NCBI RefSeq assembly: GCF_013364235.1
Contig: NZ_CP054919.1
Span: 3,568,700-3,632,699 of the forward strand
Direction of reading: 5' to 3'
Source: Kitasatospora sp. NA04385
Lineage (GTDB): Bacteria; Actinomycetota; Actinomycetes; Streptomycetales; Streptomycetaceae
Length of the DNA: 64,000 bases
The notes under the pieces are model-generated. The model was not told the DNA's origin. It saw only the letters and a program-made list of their open reading frames with translations, and searched no databases. Below, in pieces: positions 1 through 8,254 of the stretch. Made by a program: the position numbers and the translations under genes. The first letter of the stretch is position 1. The number at the start of each line of letters is the position of its first letter.

Positions 1-628
1 AGGAGGTCGCGGTGCCCAGCACCTTCACCAGCGAGCCCTTGGCCCTCAGCACGCCCGGGCTGTTGGCCAGCGCCGGGTCGGGCGGCTCCACCTCGGTGAT
101 CGGCTCCTGCTCGAACGGGTTGAACACCTGCGGGAAGCCGTTGCGGGCCAGATCCTGGCTGAGGTCGGAGAACCAGTTCGGGGCGTCGTCCGGCAGCGCC
201 TCCTGCACCGTGCCCAGGATCCGCGAACTGCGCACCTGCTTGGAGACGGTGGGCAGCGAGGTGCCCGCCAGCGCCGAGCCGATCAGCCAGGCCACCAGCA
301 GCATGGACAGCACGTTGACCAGCGAGCCACCGACCGCGTCCAGGGTCTTGACCTTGTTCCGGCCGATCCGGCCGCGCAGCTTCCACCCGAAGTGCGTGGT
401 GACCGCCTGCCCGACCGCGGCCAGCACGATCACCACCACCACCGCCACCACCGAGGCGGTGGTGCCCGGCGAGAGGTGGTGCAGCAGCAGCGGCAGCAGT
501 TGGACCGCGATCAGGCCACCGCCGAGGAAGCCCAGCACCGAGAGAGCTCCGACCACGAACCCCTGCCGATAGCCGGACACGGCGAAGCCGAGCGCGGCGG
601 CGATCAGCAGCAGATCCAGGACATTCAC
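1..628 (-). CDS. MarP-type membrane serine protease, N-terminal part (cut by left edge)
   Basis: The minus strand is open from a GTG at 626-628 to base 1 with no stop, giving about 209 residues of a gene that continues beyond the window. A GGGAGGG Shine-Dalgarno lies about 7 nt upstream of the GTG. The visible part is hydrophobic, with about four membrane helices, starts VNVLDLLLIAAALGF and carries GYRQGFVVGALSVLGFLGG, the signature of a CvpA (colicin V production) domain. In actinobacteria this domain forms the membrane anchor of MarP, a periplasmic trypsin-fold protease linked to acid and oxidative stress; that protease domain would lie off the edge. The neighbours (NUDIX and nth) match the usual context of this family. 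A stand-alone CvpA protein cannot be excluded. Confidence 0.8.
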   Translation of the reverse strand, partial: MNVLDLLLIAAALGFAVSGYRQGFVVGALSVLGFLGGGLIAVQLLPLLLHHLSPGTTASVVAVVVVIVLAAVGQAVTTHFGWKLRGRIGRNKVKTLDAVGGSLVNVLSMLLVAWLIGSALAGTSLPTVSKQVRSSRILGTVQEALPDDAPNWFSDLSQDLARNGFPQVFNPFEQEPITEVEPPDPALANSPGVLRAKGSLVKVLGTATS

Positions 629-792
629 CCGAACACCCTCCCACGTCCCGCCGGGCGGGGGACACCGGTCCCCGGCCGTCGCCCGATCGGGTCAATCCGG
701 CGGGCAGCGGGTGCGGGTCCGTTGGGACGGTCGGACCATCCGGTCTTCCGGCCGGCCGATCGCGCAACGACCAGGGAACAGGGAGCCGAACC

Positions 793-1584
793 ATGGAACA
801 GCCCAGGTGGGACGTGCCGGCGGTGGACCGCACCGAGTTCCAGCCGGCCCTGGACGTCCCGCCGCCCGGCCCGCAGAACCGGCTCACCGTGCTGCTGCGC
901 CTGCTGCTGCTCGTCCCGCAGTACGTGGTGCTGTGGGTGCTGTCGATCGTCGCCTTCGCGGTCGTGGTGATCGGCTGGTTCGGCGCGCTGTTCGGCGGCC
1001 GGCTGCCGCGCTTCGCCGCCAGGTGGCTGAGCGGGTTCCTGGCGTACGACACCCGGGTCTACGCCTCCTCGCTGCTGCTCACCGACCGCTACCCGCCGTT
1101 CCGGTTCGAGGCCCAGGACCACCCCGTGCGGATCGAGCTGCGGGCGGGCGGACCGCTGAACCGGCTCGCGGTGTTCTTCCGGCTGCTGCTGGCGATCCCC
1201 GCCGCGATCGTCCAGGGACTGCTGCAGACCGGCTGGTGGACGCTGTCCTTCATCAGCTGGCTGGTGGTGCTGGTGCTCGGCCGGATGCCGCAGGCGCTGT
1301 TCGGGGCCACCGCGGCGGTGCTGCGCTACCGGATGCGGTTCCAGGCGTACCTGATGATGCTGACCGCCGCGTACCCCAAGGCCGTGTTCGGCGACCCGGT
1401 CGACTCCGAGCCGGTCCGCTCCGCGACCCGGCCGCTGGTGCTGACCGGGGCCGCGAAGGCGCTGCTGGTGGTCTACCTGGTGCTCGGGGTGATCGGGTCG
1501 GCGGCGAGCTCGGTGACCAGCGACTGGAACGGGTACGAGGACGACGGGGACACCGTCTCGACCATGGCCTCGCTGTCCCGCTGA
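793..1584 (+). CDS. DUF4389 family membrane protein
   Basis: A 263-residue protein starting MEQPRWDVPAVDR. It shows two internally similar hydrophobic blocks. The first, near residues 28-66, contains RLTVLLRLLLLVPQYVVLW and the second, near 119-165, contains RLAVFFRLLLAIPAAIV; each is followed by a short conserved stretch (YDTRVYASSLLLTDRYPPF, then YRMRFQAYLMMLTAAYP). A last helix lies near 218-236. This duplicated layout is typical of DUF4389 proteins of unknown function in actinobacteria. The gene converges with the NUDIX gene; 57 nt separate the two stop codons and a GC-rich tandem repeat fills them. No substrate or partner can be read from the sequence. Confidence 0.85.
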   Translation: MEQPRWDVPAVDRTEFQPALDVPPPGPQNRLTVLLRLLLLVPQYVVLWVLSIVAFAVVVIGWFGALFGGRLPRFAARWLSGFLAYDTRVYASSLLLTDRYPPFRFEAQDHPVRIELRAGGPLNRLAVFFRLLLAIPAAIVQGLLQTGWWTLSFISWLVVLVLGRMPQALFGATAAVLRYRMRFQAYLMMLTAAYPKAVFGDPVDSEPVRSATRPLVLTGAAKALLVVYLVLGVIGSAASSVTSDWNGYEDDGDTVSTMASLSR

Positions 1585-1588
1585 GCGG

Positions 1589-1640
1589 GCGCGCGGGCGG
1601 AGCGGCGCGCGGGCGGGCGGACCGGCGCGCGGGCGGAGCG
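1589..1640. repeat. GC-rich tandem repeat between convergent stop codons
   Basis: Three copies of a GCGCGCGGGCGGAGCG-like unit (16, 20 and 16 nt) fill the gap between the stop of the DUF4389 gene (1584) and the stop of the NUDIX gene (1642). The middle copy carries 4 extra bases. It is not an inverted repeat and so does not look like a terminator. Confidence 0.8.
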
Positions 1641-1641
1641 G

Positions 1642-2340
1642 TCAGCCGCTGCGCTGCGACAGCGTGACGGCCTCCTCGGAGAGCTCCACGGTGCGCCGGG
1701 TGTCCCAGGGCCGCTCCAGGCCGCTGAAGTGCAGCACCCGGTCGATCACCCCGGCGGTGAACCCCCACACCAGGCGGCCGGCCACCTGGAAGGCGGGCCC
1801 GGTGAAACCGGACGGGTGGCGCAGCTTCGCCCGGTTCGCCGGGTCGGTCAGCTCGGCCAGCGGCACCCGGAACACCGCGCCGGTCTCCGCCGGGTCGACC
1901 ACGCCGACCGGCGACTCCCGGCGCCACCAGCCCAGCACCGGCGTCACCACGAACCCGCTGACCGGGATGTACAGGGCCGGCAGCCGGGCGAACAGCTGCA
2001 CCCCGGAGGCGTCCAGGCCGGTCTCCTCGACCGCCTCGCGCAGCGCCGCCGCGAGCGGGCCGCTGCCCGCCGGGTCGCCGTCCTCCGGGTCCAGCGCGCC
2101 GCCCGGGAAGGACGGCTGGCCCGCGTGCGAGCGCAGGCTGCGGGCCCGCTCGATCAGCAGCAGGTCCGGCCCGACCGGGCCCTCGCCGAACAGCATCAGC
2201 ACCGCCGACGGGCGGCCGCCCTCGGCGGGCGGCAGGAACCGGCTCAGCTGCTCGGGCACCGCCCGCTCGGCGGCCTCCCGCACCGGCACCAGCCACCCCG
2301 GCAGACCGTCCCGGACCAGCACCGGCGGCGTCGTGGTCAT
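1642..2340 (-). CDS. NUDIX hydrolase, CoA-pyrophosphatase-like
   Basis: A 232-residue protein that would cleave a nucleoside diphosphate linked to another group. The Nudix box is visible around residues 85-110: [20 protein letters not shown] followed by [11 protein letters not shown], which gives the REXXEE metal-binding core. Preceding residues [22 protein letters not shown] match the CoA diphosphatase subfamily, which carries this extra upstream motif. The start ATG (2338-2340) overlaps the nth stop in an ATGA arrangement, so the two genes are translationally coupled, as in other streptomycete nth-NUDIX clusters. CoA as the substrate is a family-based inference. Confidence 0.88.
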   Translation of the reverse strand: MTTTPPVLVRDGLPGWLVPVREAAERAVPEQLSRFLPPAEGGRPSAVLMLFGEGPVGPDLLLIERARSLRSHAGQPSFPGGALDPEDGDPAGSGPLAAALREAVEETGLDASGVQLFARLPALYIPVSGFVVTPVLGWWRRESPVGVVDPAETGAVFRVPLAELTDPANRAKLRHPSGFTGPAFQVAGRLVWGFTAGVIDRVLHFSGLERPWDTRRTVELSEEAVTLSQRSG

Positions 2341-3308
2341 GAGGTGCCCTCCCGGGTCTTGGCGGCCTTCGCGCTCTTCGAAGCTTTCGCGGCCTTCGCG
2401 GTCTTCGGAGCCTGCGCGGCCTTCGTGGCCTGCGCGGCCTGCGCGGCCTTCGTGGCCTGCGCGGCCGGCTGGGCCTGCGGGTCGGTGTCCGGCAGCGGGT
2501 GTCCGGCGGCCAGTTCGGCGCGGGCCGCCGCCTCGCCCGGGAAGTCGGCCGGGGGCCGCAGCCGCTGGCCGGGCTGCCCGGCCAGCTCGTACTTGAGCAG
2601 CTTGCGGGCCTGCTCCGGGTCGGTCTCCCCGATCCCGTACGAGGGGCACAGCGGTGCGATCGGGCAGGCCCCGCAGGCGGGCTTGCGGGCGTGGCAGACC
2701 CGGCGGCCGTGGAAGACCACCCGGTGCGAGAGCATCGTCCACTCCGACTTCGGGAAGATCGCCATCACGTCGGCCTCGACCTTCTCCGGGTCCTCCTCGG
2801 TCGTCCAGCCGAAGCGGCGGGCCAGCCGCCCGAAGTGGGTGTCGACGGTGATGCCGGCGCCGCCGAAGGCGTTGCCGATCACCACGTTGGCGGTCTTGCG
2901 GCCCACGCCGGGGAGCGTGACCAGGTCCTCCAGCCGGTGCGGCACCTCGCCGTCGAAGCGGTCGCGCAGCGCGATCGACAGGCCGATCAGCGACTTCGCC
3001 TTGGCCCGGAAGAAACCGGTGGGCCGGATGACCTGCTCCAGCTCCTCGGGGACGGCCGCCGCGAGGTCCTCCGGCGTCGGGTACTTCGCGAACAGGGCCG
3101 GCGTGGTCTGGTTCACCCGCAGGTCGGTGGTCTGCGCCGACAGCACGGTCGCCACCAGCAGTTGGAACGGCCCGTCGAAGTCCAGTTCCGGATGCGCGTA
3201 GGGGTACAGCTCCGCCAGTTCCCGGTTGATCCTCCGGGCCCGCCGCACCATCCCCAGGTGCGTCTCGGGCTTCTTCCGCCCGGCCTTCGCGACCTTGCTC
3301 TCTGCCAT
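2337..3308 (-). CDS. nth: Endonuclease III (DNA glycosylase/AP lyase)
   Basis: Base-excision-repair enzyme removing oxidised pyrimidines and nicking at the abasic site. The helix-hairpin-helix [12 protein letters not shown] carries the catalytic lysine, and [13 protein letters not shown] carries the catalytic aspartate. The 4Fe-4S cluster ligands follow as [17 protein letters not shown] (C-X6-C-X2-C-X5-C). The enzyme core ends near residue 240. It is followed by an 80-residue tail that is unusual: rich in Ala, Lys and Gln with repeated ATKAAQA and AKAAKAS-like units, encoded by 9-nt tandem repeats at 2349-2470. The tail resembles the basic tails of actinobacterial histone-like proteins and may add non-specific DNA binding. 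The gene is 323 residues against about 210 for the E. coli enzyme. Confidence 0.95.
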   Translation of the reverse strand: MAESKVAKAGRKKPETHLGMVRRARRINRELAELYPYAHPELDFDGPFQLLVATVLSAQTTDLRVNQTTPALFAKYPTPEDLAAAVPEELEQVIRPTGFFRAKAKSLIGLSIALRDRFDGEVPHRLEDLVTLPGVGRKTANVVIGNAFGGAGITVDTHFGRLARRFGWTTEEDPEKVEADVMAIFPKSEWTMLSHRVVFHGRRVCHARKPACGACPIAPLCPSYGIGETDPEQARKLLKYELAGQPGQRLRPPADFPGEAAARAELAAGHPLPDTDPQAQPAAQATKAAQAAQATKAAQAPKTAKAAKASKSAKAAKTREGTS

Positions 3309-3417
3309 GCACGAAGGCTACGCCGAAGCGACCCGGCCACGGCCCGGAATCGGTCGCACCCGGCGGCCCGGGCGCCCGGGGCGCGCGGGCCGTGGCCGGG
3401 CGCGCGGTCCGGACCGG

Positions 3418-3780
3418 TCAGCGGCCGGCGGCGGTGCGGATCTCGGCGGCCCGGGCCTCCGGGTCCTCCACGGCGACGACCAACTCGTCGAAGTTCCCGT
3501 GGCTGCCGCCGGTCAGCGTGATGCGGACGGCGCGCTCGCCGCGGGAGGCCAGCACGAACCGTCGCTCGCCGCCGGAGATCCAGGTCCCGGCCTTGGTGAC
3601 GCCCGGGACGCTGGTGCCCGGCGCGCGCAGGCCCTTGGCGGCGTCGAGCGGGTGGTCGACCACGGCGACCTCGCTGACGGACCCGAGCGGGACGGTGACG
3701 TCGCCGTGGACGGCCTTGGTCTTCTCCCAGGCGGTCAGCTCGACGGTGAGCCGGTCTCCGGTGATGACGATCTTCGCCAT
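3418..3780 (-). CDS. Small conserved protein, possibly PH-like; function unknown
   Basis: A 120-residue protein beginning MAKIVITGDRLTVELTAWEK. GAGGAGGGG lies about 5 nt before the ATG at 3780, which fixes this start inside a longer open frame. It has alternating hydrophobic strands (VTVPLGSVSEVAVVD, TWISGGERRFVLASR, AVRITLTGG) and no signal peptide or membrane segment. The strand pattern suggests a small beta fold of the bacterial PH-domain kind, but I do not recognise the family with certainty. It is monocistronic, with a palindromic TCGA-rich element 50 nt upstream of the start that probably controls it. Confidence 0.7.
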   Translation of the reverse strand: MAKIVITGDRLTVELTAWEKTKAVHGDVTVPLGSVSEVAVVDHPLDAAKGLRAPGTSVPGVTKAGTWISGGERRFVLASRGERAVRITLTGGSHGNFDELVVAVEDPEARAAEIRTAAGR

Positions 3781-3829
3781 GGTCCCCCTCCTCGGCGGTG
3801 TCGACCCCCTGGTGGCGTCGGTCTCGCAT

Positions 3830-3853
3830 GGTATCGACATCGAGATCGACACC
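3830..3853. promoter_or_regulatory. TCGA-rich palindromic operator candidate
   Basis: A 24-bp imperfect palindrome beginning GGTATCGACATCG and ending AGATCGACACC. Three TCGA boxes lie in one dyad, and the bases that differ between the arms are mainly the spacers. It is 50 nt upstream of the start of the small gene at 3780, on the promoter side. No regulator gene is adjacent, so the binding protein is unknown. Confidence 0.5.
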
Positions 3854-3920
3854 ATCGTCAAGTCCCGGGCGGGGCCGAGCCGATGAGCAGCGCGGACCTG
3901 CTGATGCCTCCCGTGCGGGG

Positions 3921-4838
3921 TCAGTGGTGGTGGGCCGCGGTGGGGTCGGCGGCGGGCCGGGGTGCGGCGGCGGCTCCGGCGGTGAGGGTGAAGGCCGCGG
4001 TGCGGACGGTGCCCTGGTGCCGGAAGTCGAGGAAGAGCCGGTAGTCGCCCGGGCTGGGGGCGGTCGCGGTGAAGTCGACCTCGGGGCCGGGCGCGGTGGT
4101 GCCGTCGCCGGGTTCGCCGTCCGGGTGGACGTGCAGGTAGCCGAGGTCGCCGGCGCGCAGGACGACCAGGTGGCCGTAGGCGGCGAGGTAGGGGTCGAGG
4201 TCGGTGACCGGGCGGCCGTCCCTGCTCACGGTGAAGGCGAGGCGGCCGGGCCGCCCGGGGACGAGGTCGCCGGTGAGGGTGAGGGTGTAGCCGTCGACGG
4301 TGACGGTGCGGCCGGTCCGCGGCAGGGCGGCCGGGCGGTAGTCGCCGGCGGCGTGCAGGTCGGCGCCGAGGGTGAGCGGTTCGGCCTCGGCGGCCGGGGT
4401 GAAGTCGGCGAAGACCCGGTAGTCGCCGGCCGCCGCGAGGGCGGCCGGGGCGGTCCAGGTGCCGTCGGCGGCGCGGACGGGGTGCAGGTGCTGGAAGTCC
4501 GTCAGGTCGCGGTTGGCGACGATCAGGTGGAGCTCCTTCTCGTGCGCGGGCCGGTAGGCGGTGAGCGGGTTCCCGTCCGGGGCCAGCACCCGGAAGCGCA
4601 GCTCGGCCGGGCCGCCGGCCGGGACGACGGTGCGGTCCAGGCTGAGGGTGTAGCCGCGGTCGGCGATCTGCAGGCCGCCGACCGGGTGGTCGCCGGGGGC
4701 GGCGGTCTCCTCGCCGTGAGCGGCGTGCGGCCGGGCGGGGGCCGGGGCGGGGCCGACCGCGTGGCCGACGCCGTACGCGGCGGTGAAGGCGGCGGCGAGG
4801 CCGGTGGCGAAGGCGGTGACCTTGCGGGCGGTGTTCAT
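3921..4838 (-). CDS. Secreted His-rich protein of the copper locus
   Basis: A 305-residue protein with an N-terminal export signal (MNTARKVTAFATGLAAAFTAAYGVGHAVG) and then an extracellular region. Histidine-rich motifs suited to metal binding are spread along it: PHAAHGEE near residue 40, KELHLIVANRDLTDFQHLHP near 103-122, AYGHLVVL and LGYLHVHPDGE in the second half, and a terminal HHH. Two beta-sandwich-like halves repeat the pattern VVLRAGDLGYLHVHP / IVANRDLTDFQHLHP. It is divergent from copZ and carries a CsoR-like palindrome in its promoter, so a role in extracytoplasmic copper binding or delivery is likely. Its exact biochemical role is not known from sequence. Confidence 0.72.
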   Translation of the reverse strand: MNTARKVTAFATGLAAAFTAAYGVGHAVGPAPAPARPHAAHGEETAAPGDHPVGGLQIADRGYTLSLDRTVVPAGGPAELRFRVLAPDGNPLTAYRPAHEKELHLIVANRDLTDFQHLHPVRAADGTWTAPAALAAAGDYRVFADFTPAAEAEPLTLGADLHAAGDYRPAALPRTGRTVTVDGYTLTLTGDLVPGRPGRLAFTVSRDGRPVTDLDPYLAAYGHLVVLRAGDLGYLHVHPDGEPGDGTTAPGPEVDFTATAPSPGDYRLFLDFRHQGTVRTAAFTLTAGAAAAPRPAADPTAAHHH

Positions 4839-4903
4839 GGCGTACTCCGGTGAGTGGGGCGGGGTTCGCGTCCGGGGCTCCGGGACGTTCCGACGCAGCG
4901 AGT

Positions 4904-4924
4904 AGATACCCCCTGGGGGTATCT
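4904..4924. promoter_or_regulatory. CsoR-like copper operator (leftward promoter)
   Basis: A near-perfect palindrome with 10-nt arms AGATACCCCC and GGGGGTATCT around a single T. This is the G/C-tract dyad flanked by ATA/TAT bound by copper-sensing CsoR repressors. It lies between a leftward -35 (TTGACA, 4929 to 4924 on the minus strand) and the start of the His-rich protein gene, so it would block that promoter. Confidence 0.8.
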
Positions 4925-4988
4925 GTCAATCAGGACGGAAGGGCGGGGGTCGGGCCGCCGCATCCGCACGGGGCGCCGGGAGCGATGC

Positions 4989-5017
4989 TTGCGCACCATA
5001 CCCCCCAGGGGTATAAC
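4989..5017 (+). promoter_or_regulatory. copZ promoter with CsoR-like operator in the spacer
   Basis: TTGCGC at 4989-4994 and TATAAC at 5012-5017 are separated by 17 nt, a good sigma-70-type promoter facing copZ. The spacer is occupied by a CsoR-like dyad at 4998-5014 (ATACCCC, CCA, GGGGTAT). A repressor bound there would cover both promoter elements. Confidence 0.78.
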
Positions 5018-5032
5018 TGGAGACATGAAGCC

Positions 5033-5051
5033 GATACCCCCACTGGGTATC
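5033..5051. promoter_or_regulatory. Third CsoR-like dyad, in the copZ leader
   Basis: GATACCCCCACTGGGTATC, a 19-nt dyad 22 nt before the copZ start and downstream of the predicted promoter. It shares the GATACCC/GGGTATC ends of the other two sites, so it is probably an auxiliary site for the same repressor. Confidence 0.68.
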
Positions 5052-5073
5052 GGGAGACCACTGGGAGGCCACC

Positions 5074-5346
5074 GTGTCCTGCTGCTCCACCGACGGCACC
5101 TGCTCGACCACCGCGACCGCGACCGCCCCGGCCGCCGTCACCACCGTGTTCACCGTCGCCGGAATGACCTGCGGCCACTGCGAGCAGGCCGTCGGCACGG
5201 CGGTCGGCGCGCTGGAGGGCGTGCAGGCCGTCCGGGTCGACGTGCCGAACGGCCTGGTGAGCGTCGACTCGGCGGCCGCGCTGGACGACGCGGCGGTGCG
5301 CGCCGCGGTCGACGAGGCCGGCTACGAACTGACCGGCCGGGCCTGA
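5074..5346 (+). CDS. copZ: Copper chaperone CopZ
   Basis: A 90-residue cytosolic metallochaperone with one heavy-metal-associated domain. The copper-binding motif GMTCGHC lies at residues 30-36 and is followed by the beta-alpha-beta-beta-alpha-beta pattern ending [11 protein letters not shown]. The N-terminal extension [10 protein letters not shown] adds three further cysteines, which is longer than minimal CopZ and may form a second metal site. The GTG start has GGGAGG just upstream. It is followed 65 nt later by copA, the usual chaperone/pump pair, and sits behind CsoR-like operators. Confidence 0.92.
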   Translation: MSCCSTDGTCSTTATATAPAAVTTVFTVAGMTCGHCEQAVGTAVGALEGVQAVRVDVPNGLVSVDSAAALDDAAVRAAVDEAGYELTGRA

Positions 5347-5411
5347 GCGGCCCGCTCCCCCCACCCCTCAGTGACCCGGCCCCGGCCGGGAGACGACCAC
5401 CAGGAGCCCTG

Positions 5412-7655
5412 ATGACCACCCAGGCAGCACCCGCCTCCACCGAGGTGGAACTCCGCATCGGCGGCATGACCTGCGCGTCCTGCGCCGCCCGGATCGAGAA
5501 GAAGCTCAACCGGATGGACGGCGTCCGGGCCAGCGTCAACTACGCCACCGAGAAGGCGAAGGTGGTCGTCGAGGGCCCGGTGGAGGTCGCCGACCTGATC
5601 GCGACCGTCGAGGCCACCGGCTACACCGCCGCGCTCCCCGCGCCCCCGGCGGCGGCCCCGGAAGCGGCGGGCGCCGGGCCCGCCGACGAACTGGCGCCGC
5701 TACGGCAGCGGCTGGTCGCAGCCGTGGCGTTGGCGGTGCCGGTGATCGCGATGGCGATGGTCCCGGCCCTGCAGTTCGACGACTGGCAGTGGCTGTCGCT
5801 GACCCTGGCCGCGCCGGTGGTGACGTACGCCGCCTGGCCGTTCCACCGGGCCGCCTGGGCCAACGCCCGGCACGGCGCGGCCACCATGGACACCCTGGTC
5901 TCGCTCGGGACCGGCGCCGCGTTCCTGTGGTCGCTGTGGGCGCTGTTCTTCGGCGACGCGGGCATGCCCGGGATGCGGCACGGCTTCGAGTTCACCATCG
6001 CCCGCTCGGACGGCTCCTCGAACATCTACCTGGAGGCGGCGGCCGGCGTCACCGCGTTCGTCCTGGCCGGACGCTACTTCGAGGCCCGCTCGAAGCGGAC
6101 CGCGGGCGCCGCGCTGAAGGCCCTGCTGGAGCTCGGTGCCAAGGACGTCGCCGTGCTGCGCGACGGCCGGGAGGTGCGCGTGCCGGTGGCGCAGCTCGCC
6201 GTCGGGGACCGGTTCGTGGTGCGTCCGGGTGAGAAGGTGGCCACCGACGGGAGGGTGGTGGAGGGCAGTTCGGCGGTGGACGCCTCGATGCTGACCGGCG
6301 AGTCGGTGCCGGTCGAGGTGGCCGTCGGGGACGCCGTCACCGGCGCGACCGTCAACGCGGGCGGCCGGCTGGTCGTCGAGGCCACCCGGGTCGGCTCCGA
6401 CACCCAACTCGCCCGGATGGCCAAGCTGGTGGAGGACGCCCAGAACGGCAAGGCCGCCGCCCAGCGCCTCGCCGACCGGATCTCCGCCGTCTTCGTGCCG
6501 ATCGTGATCACCCTGGCGCTGGCCACCCTGGGCTACTGGCTGGGCACCGGCGGGGGCTGGAGCGCCGCCTTCACCGCGGCGGTCGCGGTGCTGATCATCG
6601 CCTGCCCGTGCGCCCTCGGCCTGGCCACCCCCACCGCCCTGCTCGTCGGCACCGGACGCGGCGCCCAACTCGGCATCCTCATCAAAGGCCCCGAAGTCCT
6701 GGAGAACACCCGCCGGATCGACACCGTCCTCCTCGACAAAACCGGCACCGTCACCACCGGCCGCATGACCCTCCTCGCCATCCACACCACCCCCGACACC
6801 ACCGAGGACCAAGCCCTACGCCTGGCCGGCGCCCTCGAACACGCCTCCGAACACCCCATCGCCCAAGCCATCGCCACCGCCGCCCGAGAACGCCTCGGCA
6901 CCCTCCCCCCCGTCCAGAACTTCACCAACACCCCCGGCCACGGCGTCCACGGCACCATCGACGGCCACACCGTGGTCGCCGGCCGCGAAACACTCCTCAC
7001 CACCCCCCTGCCCACCCGACTGCGCACCGCGAAAACCGCCGCCGAACACGCCGGACACACCGCCATCACCATCGGCTGGGACAACACCGCCCACGCCGTC
7101 CTGGAAATCGCCGACGCCGTCAAACCCACCAGCGCCCAAGCCGTCACCGACCTGCGCGCCCTCGGCCTGCACCCCCTCCTGCTCACCGGCGACAACCACA
7201 CCACCGCCCAATCCGTCGCCGCCCAGATCGGCATCCCCGCCCACGACGTCATCGCCGACGTCCTCCCCCAGGACAAACTCACCACCGTCCGACGCCTCCA
7301 AACCGAAGGCCGCACCGTCGCCATGATCGGCGACGGCATCAACGACGCCGCCGCCCTCGCCCAGGCCGACCTCGGCCTCGCCCTCGGCACCGGCACCGAC
7401 GCCGCCATCCAAGCCGCCGACCTCACCCTGGTGCGCGGCGACCTGCGCACCGCCGCCGACGCCATCCGCCTCTCCCGCCGCACCCTCACCACCATCAAGG
7501 GCAACCTCTTCTGGGCCTTCGCCTACAACCTCGCCGCCCTCCCCCTCGCCGCCACCGGACTCCTCAACCCCATGATCGCCGGCGCCGCCATGGCCTTCTC
7601 CTCCGTCTTCGTCGTCACCAACAGCCTGCGACTGCGCACCTTCAAGGCCCGCTGA
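5412..7655 (+). CDS. copA: Copper-exporting P1B-type ATPase CopA
   Basis: A 747-residue P-type ATPase pumping Cu(I) out of the cell. Domains in order: an N-terminal heavy-metal domain with GGMTCASC (Cys21, Cys24), membrane helices, the actuator motif TGES, the transmembrane metal motif CPC in [16 protein letters not shown], the phosphorylated aspartate in DKTGT, the SEHP nucleotide-binding histidine typical of P1B pumps, and GDGIND. The start ATG follows AGGAG at 5402. From about 6630 to 7490 codon choice changes: Leu shifts to CTC and Lys from only AAG to mostly AAA, pointing to a mosaic gene. A stem-loop with a T-rich tail follows at 7686. Confidence 0.96.
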   Translation: MTTQAAPASTEVELRIGGMTCASCAARIEKKLNRMDGVRASVNYATEKAKVVVEGPVEVADLIATVEATGYTAALPAPPAAAPEAAGAGPADELAPLRQRLVAAVALAVPVIAMAMVPALQFDDWQWLSLTLAAPVVTYAAWPFHRAAWANARHGAATMDTLVSLGTGAAFLWSLWALFFGDAGMPGMRHGFEFTIARSDGSSNIYLEAAAGVTAFVLAGRYFEARSKRTAGAALKALLELGAKDVAVLRDGREVRVPVAQLAVGDRFVVRPGEKVATDGRVVEGSSAVDASMLTGESVPVEVAVGDAVTGATVNAGGRLVVEATRVGSDTQLARMAKLVEDAQNGKAAAQRLADRISAVFVPIVITLALATLGYWLGTGGGWSAAFTAAVAVLIIACPCALGLATPTALLVGTGRGAQLGILIKGPEVLENTRRIDTVLLDKTGTVTTGRMTLLAIHTTPDTTEDQALRLAGALEHASEHPIAQAIATAARERLGTLPPVQNFTNTPGHGVHGTIDGHTVVAGRETLLTTPLPTRLRTAKTAAEHAGHTAITIGWDNTAHAVLEIADAVKPTSAQAVTDLRALGLHPLLLTGDNHTTAQSVAAQIGIPAHDVIADVLPQDKLTTVRRLQTEGRTVAMIGDGINDAAALAQADLGLALGTGTDAAIQAADLTLVRGDLRTAADAIRLSRRTLTTIKGNLFWAFAYNLAALPLAATGLLNPMIAGAAMAFSSVFVVTNSLRLRTFKAR

Positions 7656-7685
7656 GCCGTCCGCGTCGGAACACCGACCGGTCGT

Positions 7686-7720
7686 GGTCCGGCCCGGGGA
7701 GCCCCTCCCCCGGCCGGACC
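7686..7720 (+). terminator. Rho-independent-like terminator after copA
   Basis: GGTCCGGCC (7686-7694) pairs with GGCCGGACC (7712-7720), and an inner GGGG/CCCC pair extends the stem across one C/C mismatch. The tail GATCATTTTCC is T-rich for this genome. It closes the copZ-copA transcript. Confidence 0.7.
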
Positions 7721-7803
7721 GATCATTTTCCGAGAAGCCCCCGCGCCCGTCCCGTCCCTAGGATCGAAGACGTCAGCAGGGAACGGGAACGGGAGGACCG
7801 GTC

Positions 7804-8247
7804 ATGGCGGAGAAGCACGAAGGTTTCACGGCGGACGAGCGCGCGGCGATGAAGGAGCGCGCCAAGGAGCTGAAGGCGGAGTCCAAGCGGGCGTCGGCGG
7901 CGGCGAAGGCCGCCGAGGCGGAGAAGGACCTGCTGGAGAAGATCGCCGAGATGCCCGAGGAGGACCGGGTGCTGGCCCGGCGCTTCCACGAGATCGTCTC
8001 CGAGGTCGCGCCGCAGCTGGCTCCGAAGACCTGGTACGGCATGCCCGCCTACAACAACGCGGACGGCAAGCCGGTGTGCTTCTTCCAGAGCGCCGCCAAG
8101 TTCAAGTCCCGCTACGCGATGATCGGCTTCAGCGACAACGCCAAGCTGGACGACGGCGCGATGTGGCCCACCTACTTCGCGATCGCCGAGCTGGGCGAGG
8201 CCGAGGCGGCCCGGATCGCCGAGCTGGTGGAGCGCGCGGCCTCCTGA
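7804..8247 (+). CDS. DUF1801 / YdhG-type protein
   Basis: A 147-residue cytosolic protein. The first 60 residues form a charged, probably coiled-coil helix (AAMKERAKELKAESKRASAA). The rest carries the DUF1801 pattern: PKTWYGMPAYNNADGKPVCF, FQSAAKFKSRYAMIGFSDNA and LDDGAMWPTYFAI. Family members include the Bacillus YdhG/FrataxinB iron-chaperone proposal and many of unknown role. GGGAGG precedes the ATG by 8 nt. It is a single-gene unit. The iron role is only a family suggestion. Confidence 0.8.
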   Translation: MAEKHEGFTADERAAMKERAKELKAESKRASAAAKAAEAEKDLLEKIAEMPEEDRVLARRFHEIVSEVAPQLAPKTWYGMPAYNNADGKPVCFFQSAAKFKSRYAMIGFSDNAKLDDGAMWPTYFAIAELGEAEAARIAELVERAAS

Positions 8248-8254
8248 CGGACCG

